Origin: Selenomonadales bacterium
Lineage (GTDB): Bacteria; Bacillota; Negativicutes; Selenomonadales; Selenomonadaceae
Length of the DNA: 64,000 nucleotides
Direction: 5' to 3'
NCBI GenBank assembly: GCA_900769615.1
Contig: CAAGHH010000018.1
Location: 32,195-96,194 of the forward strand
Under the pieces are notes generated by a model that was given only the letters and a program-made list of their open reading frames with translations, had not been told where the DNA came from and ran no database searches. Each line of letters opens with the position of its first letter. Position 1 is the first letter of the stretch. Positions 36,744 through 45,942 of this stretch are shown one piece after another. A program made the position numbers and the translations under genes.

Positions 36744-38462
36744 ATGCTGAAATTTCTGCTCACAACTTACAATAATCACCGGCTTACCCTTGCTTTTATT
36801 ATCGGCGGTTCGATAACAGCTTCTCTATTAGAGCTATGGCTGCCAATGGGTATTCGCTATATATTGGATACTTTACTGCCAGCTGGCAATAGCGAATCTA
36901 TCTTAAAATTAGCCGCAATTTTATTGCTGCTATATATCATTTCTTATTTAATAAATTGGCAAGTATTTTTTCGTGGCCGCTTTATGGGCGCGCAAATTGA
37001 ATATGATTTGCGCAGTAAATTATTTCGCCACGTGCTTCACTTAGATTTTGCCTATTTTGACAATGCTAATTCAGGAAAGCTAATCAGCCGGTTAATAAGT
37101 GATATAGCTGAAATTGGCGAGCTGATGTTTTCTATTCCCCATTTGCTGCTAGTCTGCACTATTACTATGCTTGGCACCATCAGTATGCTGTTTTATATCA
37201 ACATACCTTTAGCCAGCGTTGTTGCAGTTCTGCTAGTAATAAAAGCCTATGAAGCCGTACAGCTTAACCGTAATATGAAAGCTTCGTTTTTAGCGGCCAG
37301 ACAAGAAACAGCAAAAATTACCGCTTGTGCTGCCGAAAGTCTAGCTGCCATCAGATTGGTAAAAGCCTTTAATAATGAGCCACTTGAAGAAAAAAAAATA
37401 AACCTTGCTGGTACCGATTTATTAAATGTACAAAAAGACACTTTTCGTGTTGTTGGCCGACTTAACAGCAGTTTACCATTTTTTTCCAATATCACTAATC
37501 TTATTATCATTGTACTCGGCGGAATCTTAACCCAAAGCGGTTATATGAAACTAAGTGATCTCATCACTTTTTTGCTCTATATGATGATCTTTATGAAGCC
37601 AGTATTTCAACTGACAGTACTTACCGAAACCTATCAACGTGGCATGGCAGGCTTTACGCGCTATCTGGATCTTATACATAATCCTATTTTTAAAGAATCT
37701 CCCGCAGCGATAAAATTTCCTGAAAAACCTGCTGGAAAAATCCAATTTAAGCAAGTAAGCTTTGCCTACGAAAATAATCGCCCGTTATTTAAGGATTTTA
37801 ATTTAACCATAAATCCTGGCGAAGTAGTGGCGATTGTCGGTCCTACTGGTTCTGGTAAATCAACGCTTTGTCAATTACTGCTTAGATTATATGATATTAA
37901 TAGTGGCAGTATAAGCATTGATGATATAGATATCAAGCAGCTAAAGCTAACTGATTTAAGGAAAAATATCGGTATTGTCCAACAAGATATTTTCTTGTTT
38001 TCTGACACAATTAGGGGAAACATTGCTTATGGCGATCCTAAAGCAGATTTTGACGCTATAAAAAATGCTGCCAAATGCGCTAGCGCCGCTAATTTTATTG
38101 AGCAGTTACCCCAAAAATACGATACTAATATCGGAGAACGTGGCGTTAAATTATCCGGTGGACAAAAACAACGCTTAGCTATTGCCCGCATTTTCCTTAA
38201 AAATCCGCCTATTCTTATCCTTGATGAAGCTACCTCAGCACTTGATAATGAAACCGAACAGCAAATTCAAATTGCTATGGATGCATTGGCTGGCGGTCGC
38301 ACTACTCTGATAGTTGCGCATCGTTTAGCCACCATAAAAAACGCTGATAGAATTATCGTAATAGATGCAGGGCAAATTCGTGAAAGCGGTACTCATACTG
38401 AGCTGATGAAAAACAGAGCTTTGTATTACAACCTCTATATGACGCAGTTTCAGACCAAATAG
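36744..38462 (+). CDS. ABC exporter, fused permease-ATPase (MsbA-like)
   Basis: 572 residues. Six transmembrane segments lie in residues about 15-300. The nucleotide-binding domain has GPTGSGKSTLCQLLLRL (Walker A, about 372), LSGGQKQRLAIARIFLKNPPILILDEATSALD (signature and Walker B, about 475-505) and the H-loop AHRL. It starts ten bases after the receptor stop, so it belongs to the same unit. Exporters in heme loci remove excess heme, porphyrin or breakdown products; export of the ring-opened tetrapyrrole is a testable guess. It acts as a homodimer by family precedent. Confidence 0.88.
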   Translation: MLKFLLTTYNNHRLTLAFIIGGSITASLLELWLPMGIRYILDTLLPAGNSESILKLAAILLLLYIISYLINWQVFFRGRFMGAQIEYDLRSKLFRHVLHLDFAYFDNANSGKLISRLISDIAEIGELMFSIPHLLLVCTITMLGTISMLFYINIPLASVVAVLLVIKAYEAVQLNRNMKASFLAARQETAKITACAAESLAAIRLVKAFNNEPLEEKKINLAGTDLLNVQKDTFRVVGRLNSSLPFFSNITNLIIIVLGGILTQSGYMKLSDLITFLLYMMIFMKPVFQLTVLTETYQRGMAGFTRYLDLIHNPIFKESPAAIKFPEKPAGKIQFKQVSFAYENNRPLFKDFNLTINPGEVVAIVGPTGSGKSTLCQLLLRLYDINSGSISIDDIDIKQLKLTDLRKNIGIVQQDIFLFSDTIRGNIAYGDPKADFDAIKNAAKCASAANFIEQLPQKYDTNIGERGVKLSGGQKQRLAIARIFLKNPPILILDEATSALDNETEQQIQIAMDALAGGRTTLIVAHRLATIKNADRIIVIDAGQIRESGTHTELMKNRALYYNLYMTQFQTK

Positions 38463-38467
38463 AATAT

Positions 38468-38506
38468 AAAAAGCAGTCAGATGCAATAAGCCTCTGACTG
38501 CTTTTT
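38468..38506. terminator. Bidirectional terminator between ABC exporter and kdgA
   Basis: AAAAAGCAGTCAGA and TCTGACTGCTTTTT form a 14-bp perfect stem around an 11-base loop, with T-runs on both strands. It separates the convergent heme locus and the kdg operon. Confidence 0.92.
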
Positions 38507-38534
38507 CGGTAAGTAAGATATTTTTATGAATATA

Positions 38535-39179
38535 TCAAGCTCTAGCAGCAGCTATGGCTTTGACAAATTCCTTAGCTTTAGCCGTTACACCAGCATAATC
38601 ACCAGTTTTAGCAGCTCCAGTAAGGCTGCCACCAGCAGATACTGCTACAGCACCGGCTTTTAACCAATCAGCCGCATTATCAACATTGACTCCGCCCGAT
38701 GGCATAAGTGATGCCTGTGGCAGTGGTCCATGAATATCTTTTATCATGCTAGTTCCAACAATGTCGCCTGGGAATACCTTGATAATATCCGCACCAGCAG
38801 TAAGTGCTGCTACCGCTTCCGTTGGCGACATAACCCCAGGGCAGGATACTACCCGATAAAGATTGCACATACGGACAATTTCTTCATTAAAGCACGGCGA
38901 TACGATAAATTTAGCTCCTTCTAAAATAGCAATACGACAGGAAGTCGTATCAAGCACTGTGCCAGCACCAATGATAACATCCGGATCGTTTTTATATTTA
39001 TCAACCAAGGTTTTTATAGCTTCTTGTCCTCTTGGCGTTGTAAACGCTAGTTCTATAGCCTTAACACCGCCTTCGATGCAGGCATCAGCTATTTTCACAC
39101 CATCTTCCATCGTTTTGCCACGCACAACTGCAATTATCCCTTGCTGCGAAAGCTTTAATGACACTTGATTTTTATCCAT
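38535..39179 (-). CDS. kdgA: KDPG aldolase (bifunctional KDPG/KHG type)
   Basis: 214 residues. It cleaves 2-keto-3-deoxy-6-phosphogluconate to pyruvate and glyceraldehyde-3-phosphate, the last step of uronate catabolism. The Schiff-base lysine lies in ADIIKVFPGDIVG (about 128-140). AIELAFTTPRG, GAGTVLD and MPSGGVN are conserved. I start at 39179 because GAGGTG is upstream. It is the last gene of kdgK-kduI-kduD-kdgA. Confidence 0.93.
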   Translation of the reverse strand: MDKNQVSLKLSQQGIIAVVRGKTMEDGVKIADACIEGGVKAIELAFTTPRGQEAIKTLVDKYKNDPDVIIGAGTVLDTTSCRIAILEGAKFIVSPCFNEEIVRMCNLYRVVSCPGVMSPTEAVAALTAGADIIKVFPGDIVGTSMIKDIHGPLPQASLMPSGGVNVDNAADWLKAGAVAVSAGGSLTGAAKTGDYAGVTAKAKEFVKAIAAARA

Positions 39180-39236
39180 TTGCGAACACCTCATATAAAA
39201 ATTACTTATCAATAAAACTTCTTTATGTAAAAATAC

Positions 39237-40022
39237 TTATGGTTGTTTACCAATGTAAGCCAAAATACCACCATCAACATAAAGAATATGACCATTAACA
39301 AAATTCGATGCGTCAGATGCAAGGAAAATAGCCGGTCCCATTAAATCCTCTGGCGTTCCCCAACGATTAGCCGGTGTCTTGGACAAGATAAATGAATTAA
39401 ATGGATGTCCCGGCGTACGCAATGGTGCCGTCTGCGGCGTAGCAATATACCCTGGACCAATACCATTGCACTGAATATTATCAGCACCATACTCTGAAGC
39501 AATATTTTTTGTAAGCATTTTAAGTCCGCCTTTAGCCGCAGCATAAGCCGATACGGTTTCCCTTCCCAGCTCACTCATCATTGAACAAATATTTATTATT
39601 TTGCCATGACCTTTTTTCTTCATGCCTGGAATAACTGCCTTTGACACAATAAATGGCGCATTAAGATCAATATCTACTACCTGCCTAAACTCAGCAGCTG
39701 ACATCTCAAGCATGGGGATTCTTTTTATAATACCAGCATTATTAACCAGAATATCGACGGTGCCTAATTCTTTTTCGATAGCTGCTACCATTTTTTGTAC
39801 ATCCGCTTCATTAGTTACATCACAGATATAACCATGCGCCTCGATACCATCTTTTTTATAAGCAGCCAAAGCTTTATCCATATGCTCCTGACTACGGCAA
39901 TTAAATGCAATCTTAGCACCAGCTTCAGCATAAGCCTTCGCTATTGCATAACCAATGCCATAAGCAGCGCCCGTTACCAATGCCACTTTACCAGCTAAGG
40001 AAAATTGCTTCGTAATATCCAT
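39237..40022 (-). CDS. kduD: 2-dehydro-3-deoxy-D-gluconate 5-dehydrogenase KduD
   Basis: 261 residues, short-chain dehydrogenase. The cofactor site TGAAYGIGYAIA (about 17-28), NNAGI, catalytic Ser in NICSMMSE and YAAAKGG (Tyr-x-x-x-Lys) are intact. With KduI it turns 5-keto-4-deoxyuronate from unsaturated pectin or glycosaminoglycan fragments into KDG. Start 40022 is chosen: GGAGG lies eight bases upstream, while the longer frame starts inside the ribosome site. Gluconate 5-dehydrogenase is close in sequence, but the adjacent kduI settles the call. Confidence 0.9.
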   Translation of the reverse strand: MDITKQFSLAGKVALVTGAAYGIGYAIAKAYAEAGAKIAFNCRSQEHMDKALAAYKKDGIEAHGYICDVTNEADVQKMVAAIEKELGTVDILVNNAGIIKRIPMLEMSAAEFRQVVDIDLNAPFIVSKAVIPGMKKKGHGKIINICSMMSELGRETVSAYAAAKGGLKMLTKNIASEYGADNIQCNGIGPGYIATPQTAPLRTPGHPFNSFILSKTPANRWGTPEDLMGPAIFLASDASNFVNGHILYVDGGILAYIGKQP

Positions 40023-40037
40023 TTTCCATTCCTCCAC

Positions 40038-40880
40038 TTATTTTAAATCAACTTTTTTAATATCATCCATGTCATCAAAAGTTTTGTTTTCACCGCCCAT
40101 AGCCCAAATAAACGTATAATTAGACGTGCCACAGCCAGCATGAATACTCCATGACGGACTGATAACCGCCTGCTCACCTTTCATAACAATGTGACGGGTT
40201 TCATCACCTTGTCCCATCATGTGGAATACTACATCATCCTCAGGAACTTCAAAATAATAATATATCTCCATACGGCGCTCATGAGTATGTGCCGGCATCG
40301 TGTTCCAGACACTGCCTGGCTTCAATGCTGTCATCCCCATCGAAAGCTGACATGTTTCCAAAACATCCGGATGAATAAACTGGTTAATTACCCGATCATT
40401 AGCCTGTTCCATTGAACCACAGGGAACTTTTTTAGCATCATCCAAAGTCAAAAGGGTAGTTTTACATGGTTTATGCGCTGGTGCTGACACCATATAGAAT
40501 TTAGCAGGGTTAGCAGCATCATCACTTGTAAAAGTAACTTCTTTAGTTCCCATTGTCACATACAGGCAGTCTTTATAGCCAAGCTTATACTCTTTGCCAT
40601 CAGCCACGATTCTGCCAGCACCACCAACATTAAAAATACCTATTTCACGACGTTCAAGAATAAATTTCGTGCCAAAATTATGCCAGACATCTATTCCTTT
40701 ATCTAAAGCAACCGTCTCCTTTACTGGCATGCAGCCAAACGTAACCATCCGGTCAACATGTGAATAAACTACCGTTACGGTATCAGCTTCAAACAGTTTT
40801 TCAATTAAAAATTCCTTGCGTACTTCCTCTGTTGTATAACGTTTAAAATCCTGCGGGTTTACTGAATAACGTACATCCAT
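40038..40880 (-). CDS. kduI: 5-keto-4-deoxyuronate isomerase KduI
   Basis: 280 residues, cupin fold. It isomerises 5-keto-4-deoxyuronate to 2,5-diketo-3-deoxygluconate. The zinc ligands lie in MPAHTHERRMEIYYYFE (about 190-207) with a further His in SWSIHAG. MDVRYSVNPQDFKRYTTEEVRKEFL is the usual N-terminus. TGGAGG precedes the ATG. KduD follows after 15 bases. Confidence 0.95.
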   Translation of the reverse strand: MDVRYSVNPQDFKRYTTEEVRKEFLIEKLFEADTVTVVYSHVDRMVTFGCMPVKETVALDKGIDVWHNFGTKFILERREIGIFNVGGAGRIVADGKEYKLGYKDCLYVTMGTKEVTFTSDDAANPAKFYMVSAPAHKPCKTTLLTLDDAKKVPCGSMEQANDRVINQFIHPDVLETCQLSMGMTALKPGSVWNTMPAHTHERRMEIYYYFEVPEDDVVFHMMGQGDETRHIVMKGEQAVISPSWSIHAGCGTSNYTFIWAMGGENKTFDDMDDIKKVDLK

Positions 40881-40895
40881 CTTTCTTTACCTCCA

Positions 40896-41834
40896 TCATT
40901 TATCCATAAAAACTGACAATTTTTCTCTAGTAGGAAGCCCTTCATTATCGCCAGCTGCCATAACAGCTAAAGCACCAATGGCAGCTCCCCGACGGGCTGC
41001 ATCCTTTAAGCTAAGACCTTCCAGCAACGCACTTATCGTGCCTACGGCAAAGCCGTCGCCAGCGCCAACCGTATCAACTACCTTATCAACTTTAAACCCA
41101 GGTGAAACAAATTTTTCACCATCACTGGTTTTAACAAAAGAACCCTTGGCACCAACCTTGACGACAACAGCCTTAGCACCCTGATTCAGATAAAAATCAG
41201 CTATTTTTTCCGGATCGCTTGACCCCATCAGTGTTTGCCCTTCACCAACACCAGGCAATACGATATCAGCCTTAGCTGCTAAATCATTCAGTACCTGAAC
41301 CATTTCATTTTTGTCCGGCCATAAAGCTGGGCGCAAATTAGGATCAAAGGAGACCATGATGTCATGCGCTTTCGCCATATCCATTAATTTTCCGGCTGCT
41401 TCCCTACAAGATTTCGATAAAGCCGCCGAAATACCCGTCACATGCACATGTTTAACGCCAGTCCAGTCAATTTTTTCTAATTCAGCAGGATTAAAATGGG
41501 AAAAAGCCGAGTTTTTGCGAAAATTAACAACTAAGGGATCGCCATCTTCGACCTTTGCTTTCAGCTGCATACCTGTAAGATATTCTTTATCTACCGTTAC
41601 ATATTCATGACTAATTTTATTTTCAGCTAAAAAATCACAAATATGCTCCCCAAAGGGATCGGCACCGACTCTCGATATATACGCTACTGAGTGTCCCAAA
41701 CGGGATAACCCAACCGAAAAATTGACCTCTGCTCCGCAGACATAACGTGTAAAATGCTCTACATCTTTTAATGGCTTCACCTCATCAGCTGCCATCAGCC
41801 CCATTGGTTCGCCAAATGTCAATACTTCAACCAC
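40896..41834 (-). CDS. kdgK: 2-keto-3-deoxygluconate kinase KdgK (PfkB family)
   Basis: 312 residues. It phosphorylates KDG, the product of both UxaA and KduD, so the two operons meet here. The PfkB signature DTVGAGDGFAVGTISALLEG (about 245-264, Asp catalytic base) and the N-terminal GAEVNFSVGLSRLG are present. It uses a GTG start at 41832-41834 behind GGGAGG. It is the first gene of the kdu/kdg operon, downstream of an operator. Fructokinase is excluded mainly by context. Confidence 0.9.
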   Translation of the reverse strand: MVEVLTFGEPMGLMAADEVKPLKDVEHFTRYVCGAEVNFSVGLSRLGHSVAYISRVGADPFGEHICDFLAENKISHEYVTVDKEYLTGMQLKAKVEDGDPLVVNFRKNSAFSHFNPAELEKIDWTGVKHVHVTGISAALSKSCREAAGKLMDMAKAHDIMVSFDPNLRPALWPDKNEMVQVLNDLAAKADIVLPGVGEGQTLMGSSDPEKIADFYLNQGAKAVVVKVGAKGSFVKTSDGEKFVSPGFKVDKVVDTVGAGDGFAVGTISALLEGLSLKDAARRGAAIGALAVMAAGDNEGLPTREKLSVFMDK

Positions 41835-41853
41835 TTACAGATACCTCCCGCTC

Positions 41854-41873
41854 TTTGTGTACCGGTTTACAAA
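41854..41873 (-). promoter_or_regulatory. KdgR-type operator upstream of kdgK
   Basis: TTTGTAAACCGGTACACAAA on the minus strand is a 20-base palindrome with one mismatched pair and a central CCGG, typical of LacI-family sites. It lies 20 bases before the kdgK start. A related half site occurs before the adjacent regulator. Between it and the kdgR stop is a GGCGG-TTGC-CCGCC hairpin (41890-41903). Confidence 0.7.
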
Positions 41874-41926
41874 GTAATAAATATTAACAGGCGGTTGCCC
41901 GCCCTAAAAACAAACTATACAAAAAA

Positions 41927-42937
41927 TCAAGTCGAACTGCGAAAATTAAGCTGGCAGGGAAGCTCAACATTTTTGGCTGTCCCAAAATGCGGATGATGCA
42001 ATAAATGCATCATCCTTTTGACACATTCCTTGCCCACCTCGTAGGTTGGCTGGCCAATGGTTGTAATACCGCCGCCAACTAAATTCATCCATTCCCAATC
42101 ATCAAAACCACACAGACCAGTTTCCTTAGGAAACTCAATGCCAAAATCATGCATCGTTTGGACAACTCGCAGGGTTACTACACCATTACCCGTAAAGATA
42201 GCATGTCTTTTACCTAAATTACGACGCATAAAATCCTGCATAACATTAGCATCACGCTGTTTCTTTTCCATAAAATAAACCTGCGCATTGCCTTCAAAAT
42301 ACTTATCATACATTTCGCGAAATACCTGACAACGATGAATACGTGTACTATTAGTCAGCGGCTGCGTAAAAAAGCCCACCGACTCATAGCCTTCACCTTT
42401 TAAATACCCCAGCATCTGATCGATTGCATTGCGATCTGCACTATGTACAGTATCAAAAATATCCAAATCAATCGTGCGATCAGCCAACACAAAACGCATA
42501 CCGGTTTCAGCAGTCTCTCGCAAAAACTCGTCATTGCCGCCAGTAGTGTTCAAAATAATACCATCTACACTCTGATCAACCATGTTCATGATATAATCGC
42601 GTTCCTTGCGGGGCTCATCATCAGAATTAGCAATCAATATACGATAACCAAAACGTTCGCAACAGTCACTTATTCCCTTTAACAAAATCGGCGAAAACGG
42701 ACTGGTAATATCCGATACGATAACGCCCAATAAAAAGCTCTGTTTGGACTTTAAGCTGCGCGCTAACGAATTGGGGCGATAGCCTAATTCTTCAATAACA
42801 TCAGCTATCCTCTGCCTTGATTCTTCGGACATATACTCAAACTTACCGTTAAGATAGCGGGATATAGTCGTCTTGGATACGCCAGCTTTAGCTGCCACAT
42901 CTACAATCGTCACTTTTTTACGCTTAACTCCCGCCAT
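41927..42937 (-). CDS. kdgR: LacI-family regulator, KdgR-like
   Basis: 336 residues from ATG 42937, which has GAGGTGA upstream and starts just before the helix-turn-helix (VTIVDVAAKAGVSKTTISRYLNG). The effector domain (about 65-330) includes LGVIVSDITSPFSPILLKGI and CGFDDWEWMNLVGGGITTIGQPTYEVG. It directly precedes kdgK, and CCGG-centred palindromes lie before both genes, so autoregulation and repression of kdgK-kduI-kduD-kdgA is the natural reading; KDG or a relative would be the inducer. The inducer is inference. Confidence 0.85.
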   Translation of the reverse strand: MAGVKRKKVTIVDVAAKAGVSKTTISRYLNGKFEYMSEESRQRIADVIEELGYRPNSLARSLKSKQSFLLGVIVSDITSPFSPILLKGISDCCERFGYRILIANSDDEPRKERDYIMNMVDQSVDGIILNTTGGNDEFLRETAETGMRFVLADRTIDLDIFDTVHSADRNAIDQMLGYLKGEGYESVGFFTQPLTNSTRIHRCQVFREMYDKYFEGNAQVYFMEKKQRDANVMQDFMRRNLGKRHAIFTGNGVVTLRVVQTMHDFGIEFPKETGLCGFDDWEWMNLVGGGITTIGQPTYEVGKECVKRMMHLLHHPHFGTAKNVELPCQLNFRSST

Positions 42938-42971
42938 TTTCTGCTCACCTCTGCTAAATTTAAGTTCCGTC

Positions 42972-42990
42972 AACGAAACCGTTTTACATT
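42972..42990 (-). promoter_or_regulatory. Probable autoregulatory operator of kdgR
   Basis: ATGTAAAACGGTTTCGTT (minus strand) shares TGTAAA-CGGT with the operator before kdgK (TGTAAACCGGT) and lies about 40 bases upstream of kdgR. Confidence 0.5.
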
Positions 42991-43136
42991 TATCATTGTA
43001 GCCTATTCATTATCATTTGTCTAGTATTTTCTAAATGTTTTCTGTAAATTTATTTAGTTTATTTACTAAAAACAGATTGCCAGCTTATAAAGCCAGCAAT
43101 CTGCCATTCCCTGCTATAAATTAGCCTCGTATTGGT

Positions 43137-44450
43137 TTATTTGCCTTCATTGCTTAAAAGCGAGTTAATGTACTGCTGAGCAGCCCTGCCTGAGATACCT
43201 GAGTGGCTCATTTCCCACTGCACGGCACCCGCTCTCAGTTCTTCATCAGTCATTTTTATTTCCGGATGTCTATGCGCTAATTCCTGAATTATTTTTACAT
43301 ATTCCTGATGGCTTGGGCGGAAGTAACCAATCGACAAACCAAAACGAGCCGACAGCGACAGTTTTTCCTGAACCGTATCATTTTGATGCATATCATCGCT
43401 GATATTATCCGGACGATCCTGCCAAGTTTCCCTTATTAAATGCCGGCGATTGCTAGTAGCATAAATAAGAACATTATCTGGTTTTACCTCAAGACCGCCC
43501 TCGATTACAGCTTTTAGATATTTATATTCGATTTCAAATTCTTCAAACGATAGATCATCCATATAGATAATAAATTTGTAATTACGATTTTTTATCTGCG
43601 CGATAATACGCTGCAAATACTTAAACTCATGCTTGTAAACCTCAATCATACGCAGGCCTTGATCATAATACTGATTCAAAATAGCCTTGATACTAGTTGA
43701 TTTACCGGTACCGGCATCACCATAAAGCAATACGTTATTGGCCTTGCGCCCATTTACAAACGCCTCCGTATTTTCCTGCAAGCGTTTTTTCTGACTCTCA
43801 TAACCAATCAAATCATCAAGCTTCATATCACCAGTAGTAGTAATTGACTCCAGCAGCTCACCTGTCACCTCGAGATTTGGTGATACCCGAAATGCCTTAT
43901 TAAGACCAAACATGCCTACACCATAACGTTTATAAAAAGTAGTTACTATTCGGTACATATCTGTACCATCACTAGCCTTTTCTATTTCCCTGCTCAGTTC
44001 CTGCACTTTTTCGCTGACGCTCTTATTGTATATCTGCTCTTTTTTCTCTACCGCCTGATAATTCTCAATAACCGAAAAACAATTTATTCCCAAAGCTTGC
44101 TCTAATGGCTTAAAATCATAATCTAACAGCTGGCGAAATACCTCTAAATCACTCTTAGCAAATTCTTTAACACTTCCCGAGCTGGCACCATTTTTCTCAC
44201 ATACCAGTGTAAACGGCGTTTCAGTCATCGCCAGTAAAAAAGCAATATAATTATGCCACAGATTGCCATTAAAGCCGTATTTAGTTGCCACATCAAGCAA
44301 ACGATTTATTTCCGTCAAAACATCCCCAGTCAATGCTTCTGCATCATAACTGCCAGTATTAAATTGACGACAAACCTCTGCCAGTCTAAACAAAATACTG
44401 TTTGTATTGATTTTGCGATAAATGATAAGTTTAGCTGTCAATCGATACAT
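43137..44450 (-). CDS. DUF815-type AAA+ ATPase
   Basis: 437 residues. The C-terminal ATPase domain (about 205-435) has Walker [17 protein letters not shown] (about 243-258), Walker [12 protein letters not shown], and [15 protein letters not shown] as sensor region, the DUF815 pattern. The N-terminal 200 residues are helical without a known domain. The cellular role of this family is not established. AAGGAG lies before the ATG. It is monocistronic, divergent from trpS. Confidence 0.85.
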   Translation of the reverse strand: MYRLTAKLIIYRKINTNSILFRLAEVCRQFNTGSYDAEALTGDVLTEINRLLDVATKYGFNGNLWHNYIAFLLAMTETPFTLVCEKNGASSGSVKEFAKSDLEVFRQLLDYDFKPLEQALGINCFSVIENYQAVEKKEQIYNKSVSEKVQELSREIEKASDGTDMYRIVTTFYKRYGVGMFGLNKAFRVSPNLEVTGELLESITTTGDMKLDDLIGYESQKKRLQENTEAFVNGRKANNVLLYGDAGTGKSTSIKAILNQYYDQGLRMIEVYKHEFKYLQRIIAQIKNRNYKFIIYMDDLSFEEFEIEYKYLKAVIEGGLEVKPDNVLIYATSNRRHLIRETWQDRPDNISDDMHQNDTVQEKLSLSARFGLSIGYFRPSHQEYVKIIQELAHRHPEIKMTDEELRAGAVQWEMSHSGISGRAAQQYINSLLSNEGK

Positions 44451-44547
44451 AATAATGCTCCTTTTTAAACTAAATTATTAGTGAATATGTAAAGTGTATT
44501 TTAATATATTACCACATCTGTCCATAAATTGCACAATTTCTTTTAAC

Positions 44548-44576
44548 TTGACAGCAAAGCTTTACCGTTGTATAGT
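44548..44576 (+). promoter_or_regulatory. Promoter of trpS T-box transcript
   Basis: TTGACA (44548-44553), 17 bases, TATAGT (44571-44576): a strong vegetative promoter placing the transcript start near 44583. Confidence 0.75.
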
Positions 44577-44582
44577 ATGAAC

Positions 44583-44866
44583 TGTATCTGTAAACCGTTG
44601 AAGCGAGAGTAAAGTCAGTTATGCTTCTGCAGAGAGTCTGGATGAGCTGAAAACCAGATGAAACACAGGCTGGCAAATGGGTCGTTGAGGGCGCACGGAA
44701 AGATAGCTTGCTATTTAGTATACTGCGACGTTAGACACGCGTTAGTTGTCTAGAGTATGTTAGTACTCCACAAAGAGCATGATTTCACATCATGAAACAG
44801 GGTGGCACCGCGAATTCAGAATTTATTCGTCCCTGGCAGTTATTTATTTACTGCTAGGGACTTTTT
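44583..44866 (+). ncRNA. T-box riboswitch, tryptophan specifier
   Basis: The conserved T-box AGGGTGGCACCGCG lies at 44799-44812, followed by a terminator hairpin GTCCCTGGCAGT (44829-44840) / ACTGCTAGGGAC (44850-44861) with TTTTT. Stem I holds AAATGGGTC with a UGG codon at 44678-44680 as probable specifier, agreeing with the downstream tryptophanyl-tRNA synthetase. Uncharged tRNA-Trp should favour the antiterminator and let trpS be transcribed. Confidence 0.92.
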
Positions 44867-44896
44867 GTGTTCCTAGCTAAGAAAAGGAGCTTTAAA

Positions 44897-45895
44897 ATGG
44901 AAGATAAAAAAATTATTCTCTCAGGCATTCAGCCAACTGGTGTATTTACTTTGGGCAATTATCTAGGTGCCGTCAAAAATTGGCAAAAAATGCAAGATGA
45001 ATATCTTTGCTATTATTTCATTGCTGATTTACATTCGATGACTATTCATATTGATCCAGCTAAACGCCGCCAGCAAACCCGCGAAGCTTTTGCCTTACTG
45101 TTAGCTTGCGGTATTGATCCGGAAAAAAGTCTGATTTTTGTCCAAAGTCATAATAAATGTCATGCTGAAATGGGCTGGATTATGGATTGCTGCTCCCAGT
45201 TTGGCGAACTTTCCCGCATGACCCAATTTAAAGATAAATCCGCCAAACATCCTGACAACATCAATGCTGGTCTCTTTACCTATCCAGCGCTGATGGCAGG
45301 CGACATCCTCCTGTATCAGGCCGATTATGTTCCCGTAGGCGCTGATCAGACCCAGCATTTGGAATTTACCCGTGACGTTGCTACCCGTTTTAATTTTAAA
45401 TATGGTGATACCTTTAAGCTGCCAGAAGGTTATTTCCCAAAAGCTGGTGCCAGAGTCATGAGCCTTCAGGAGCCAACCAGCAAAATGAGTAAATCTGACA
45501 CCAATCCTAAAGCCACTATTTCCATCCTTGATGATGAAAAGACTATCTTAAAGAAATTCAAGAGTGCTGTTACTGACAGTGAGGCTTTGGTCTGCTATCG
45601 TGAGGATAAACCCGGCGTCAGCAATCTTATGACTATTTATTCAGCTATTACCGGCAAAACCATGGCTGAGATTACTGCTGAATTTGCCGGTCGTGGCTAT
45701 GGTGATTTTAAAGCGGTAGTAGGACAAACTGTTGCCGATGAATTAAAGCCTGTAAGAGAAAAATTCAATCAGCTTATGCAAGACCGAGCTTATCTTGATG
45801 AAGAAATGAAAAAAGGGGCTCAGCGGGCAACCTTCATTGCTAATAAGACTTTAACTAAGGTAAAAAAACGGGTTGGATTGCTGCTCGAAAAATAA
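44897..45895 (+). CDS. trpS: Tryptophanyl-tRNA synthetase
   Basis: 332 residues. It charges tRNA-Trp. Class I signatures are GIQPTGVFTLGNYLGAVKNW (about 8-27, containing the HIGH-equivalent) and SKMSKSDTN (KMSKS loop, about 195). I start at ATG 44897 with AAAAGGAGC upstream; the longer frame would start inside the terminator. Expression is controlled by the T-box leader. Confidence 0.97.
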   Translation: MEDKKIILSGIQPTGVFTLGNYLGAVKNWQKMQDEYLCYYFIADLHSMTIHIDPAKRRQQTREAFALLLACGIDPEKSLIFVQSHNKCHAEMGWIMDCCSQFGELSRMTQFKDKSAKHPDNINAGLFTYPALMAGDILLYQADYVPVGADQTQHLEFTRDVATRFNFKYGDTFKLPEGYFPKAGARVMSLQEPTSKMSKSDTNPKATISILDDEKTILKKFKSAVTDSEALVCYREDKPGVSNLMTIYSAITGKTMAEITAEFAGRGYGDFKAVVGQTVADELKPVREKFNQLMQDRAYLDEEMKKGAQRATFIANKTLTKVKKRVGLLLEK

Positions 45896-45899
45896 TATT

Positions 45900-45942
45900 A
45901 AAAATCCCGATGACAAGAAAAAGTTTGTCATCGGGATTTTTT
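45900..45942. terminator. Bidirectional terminator between trpS and the sucrose permease gene
   Basis: AAAATCCCGATGACA and TGTCATCGGGATTTTT form a long stem with T-runs on both strands, between convergent genes. Confidence 0.93.

Noticed and set aside
44867..44896. Upstream extension of trpS
   Set aside because: It starts at the T-run of the T-box terminator; AAAAGGAGC points to ATG 44897.
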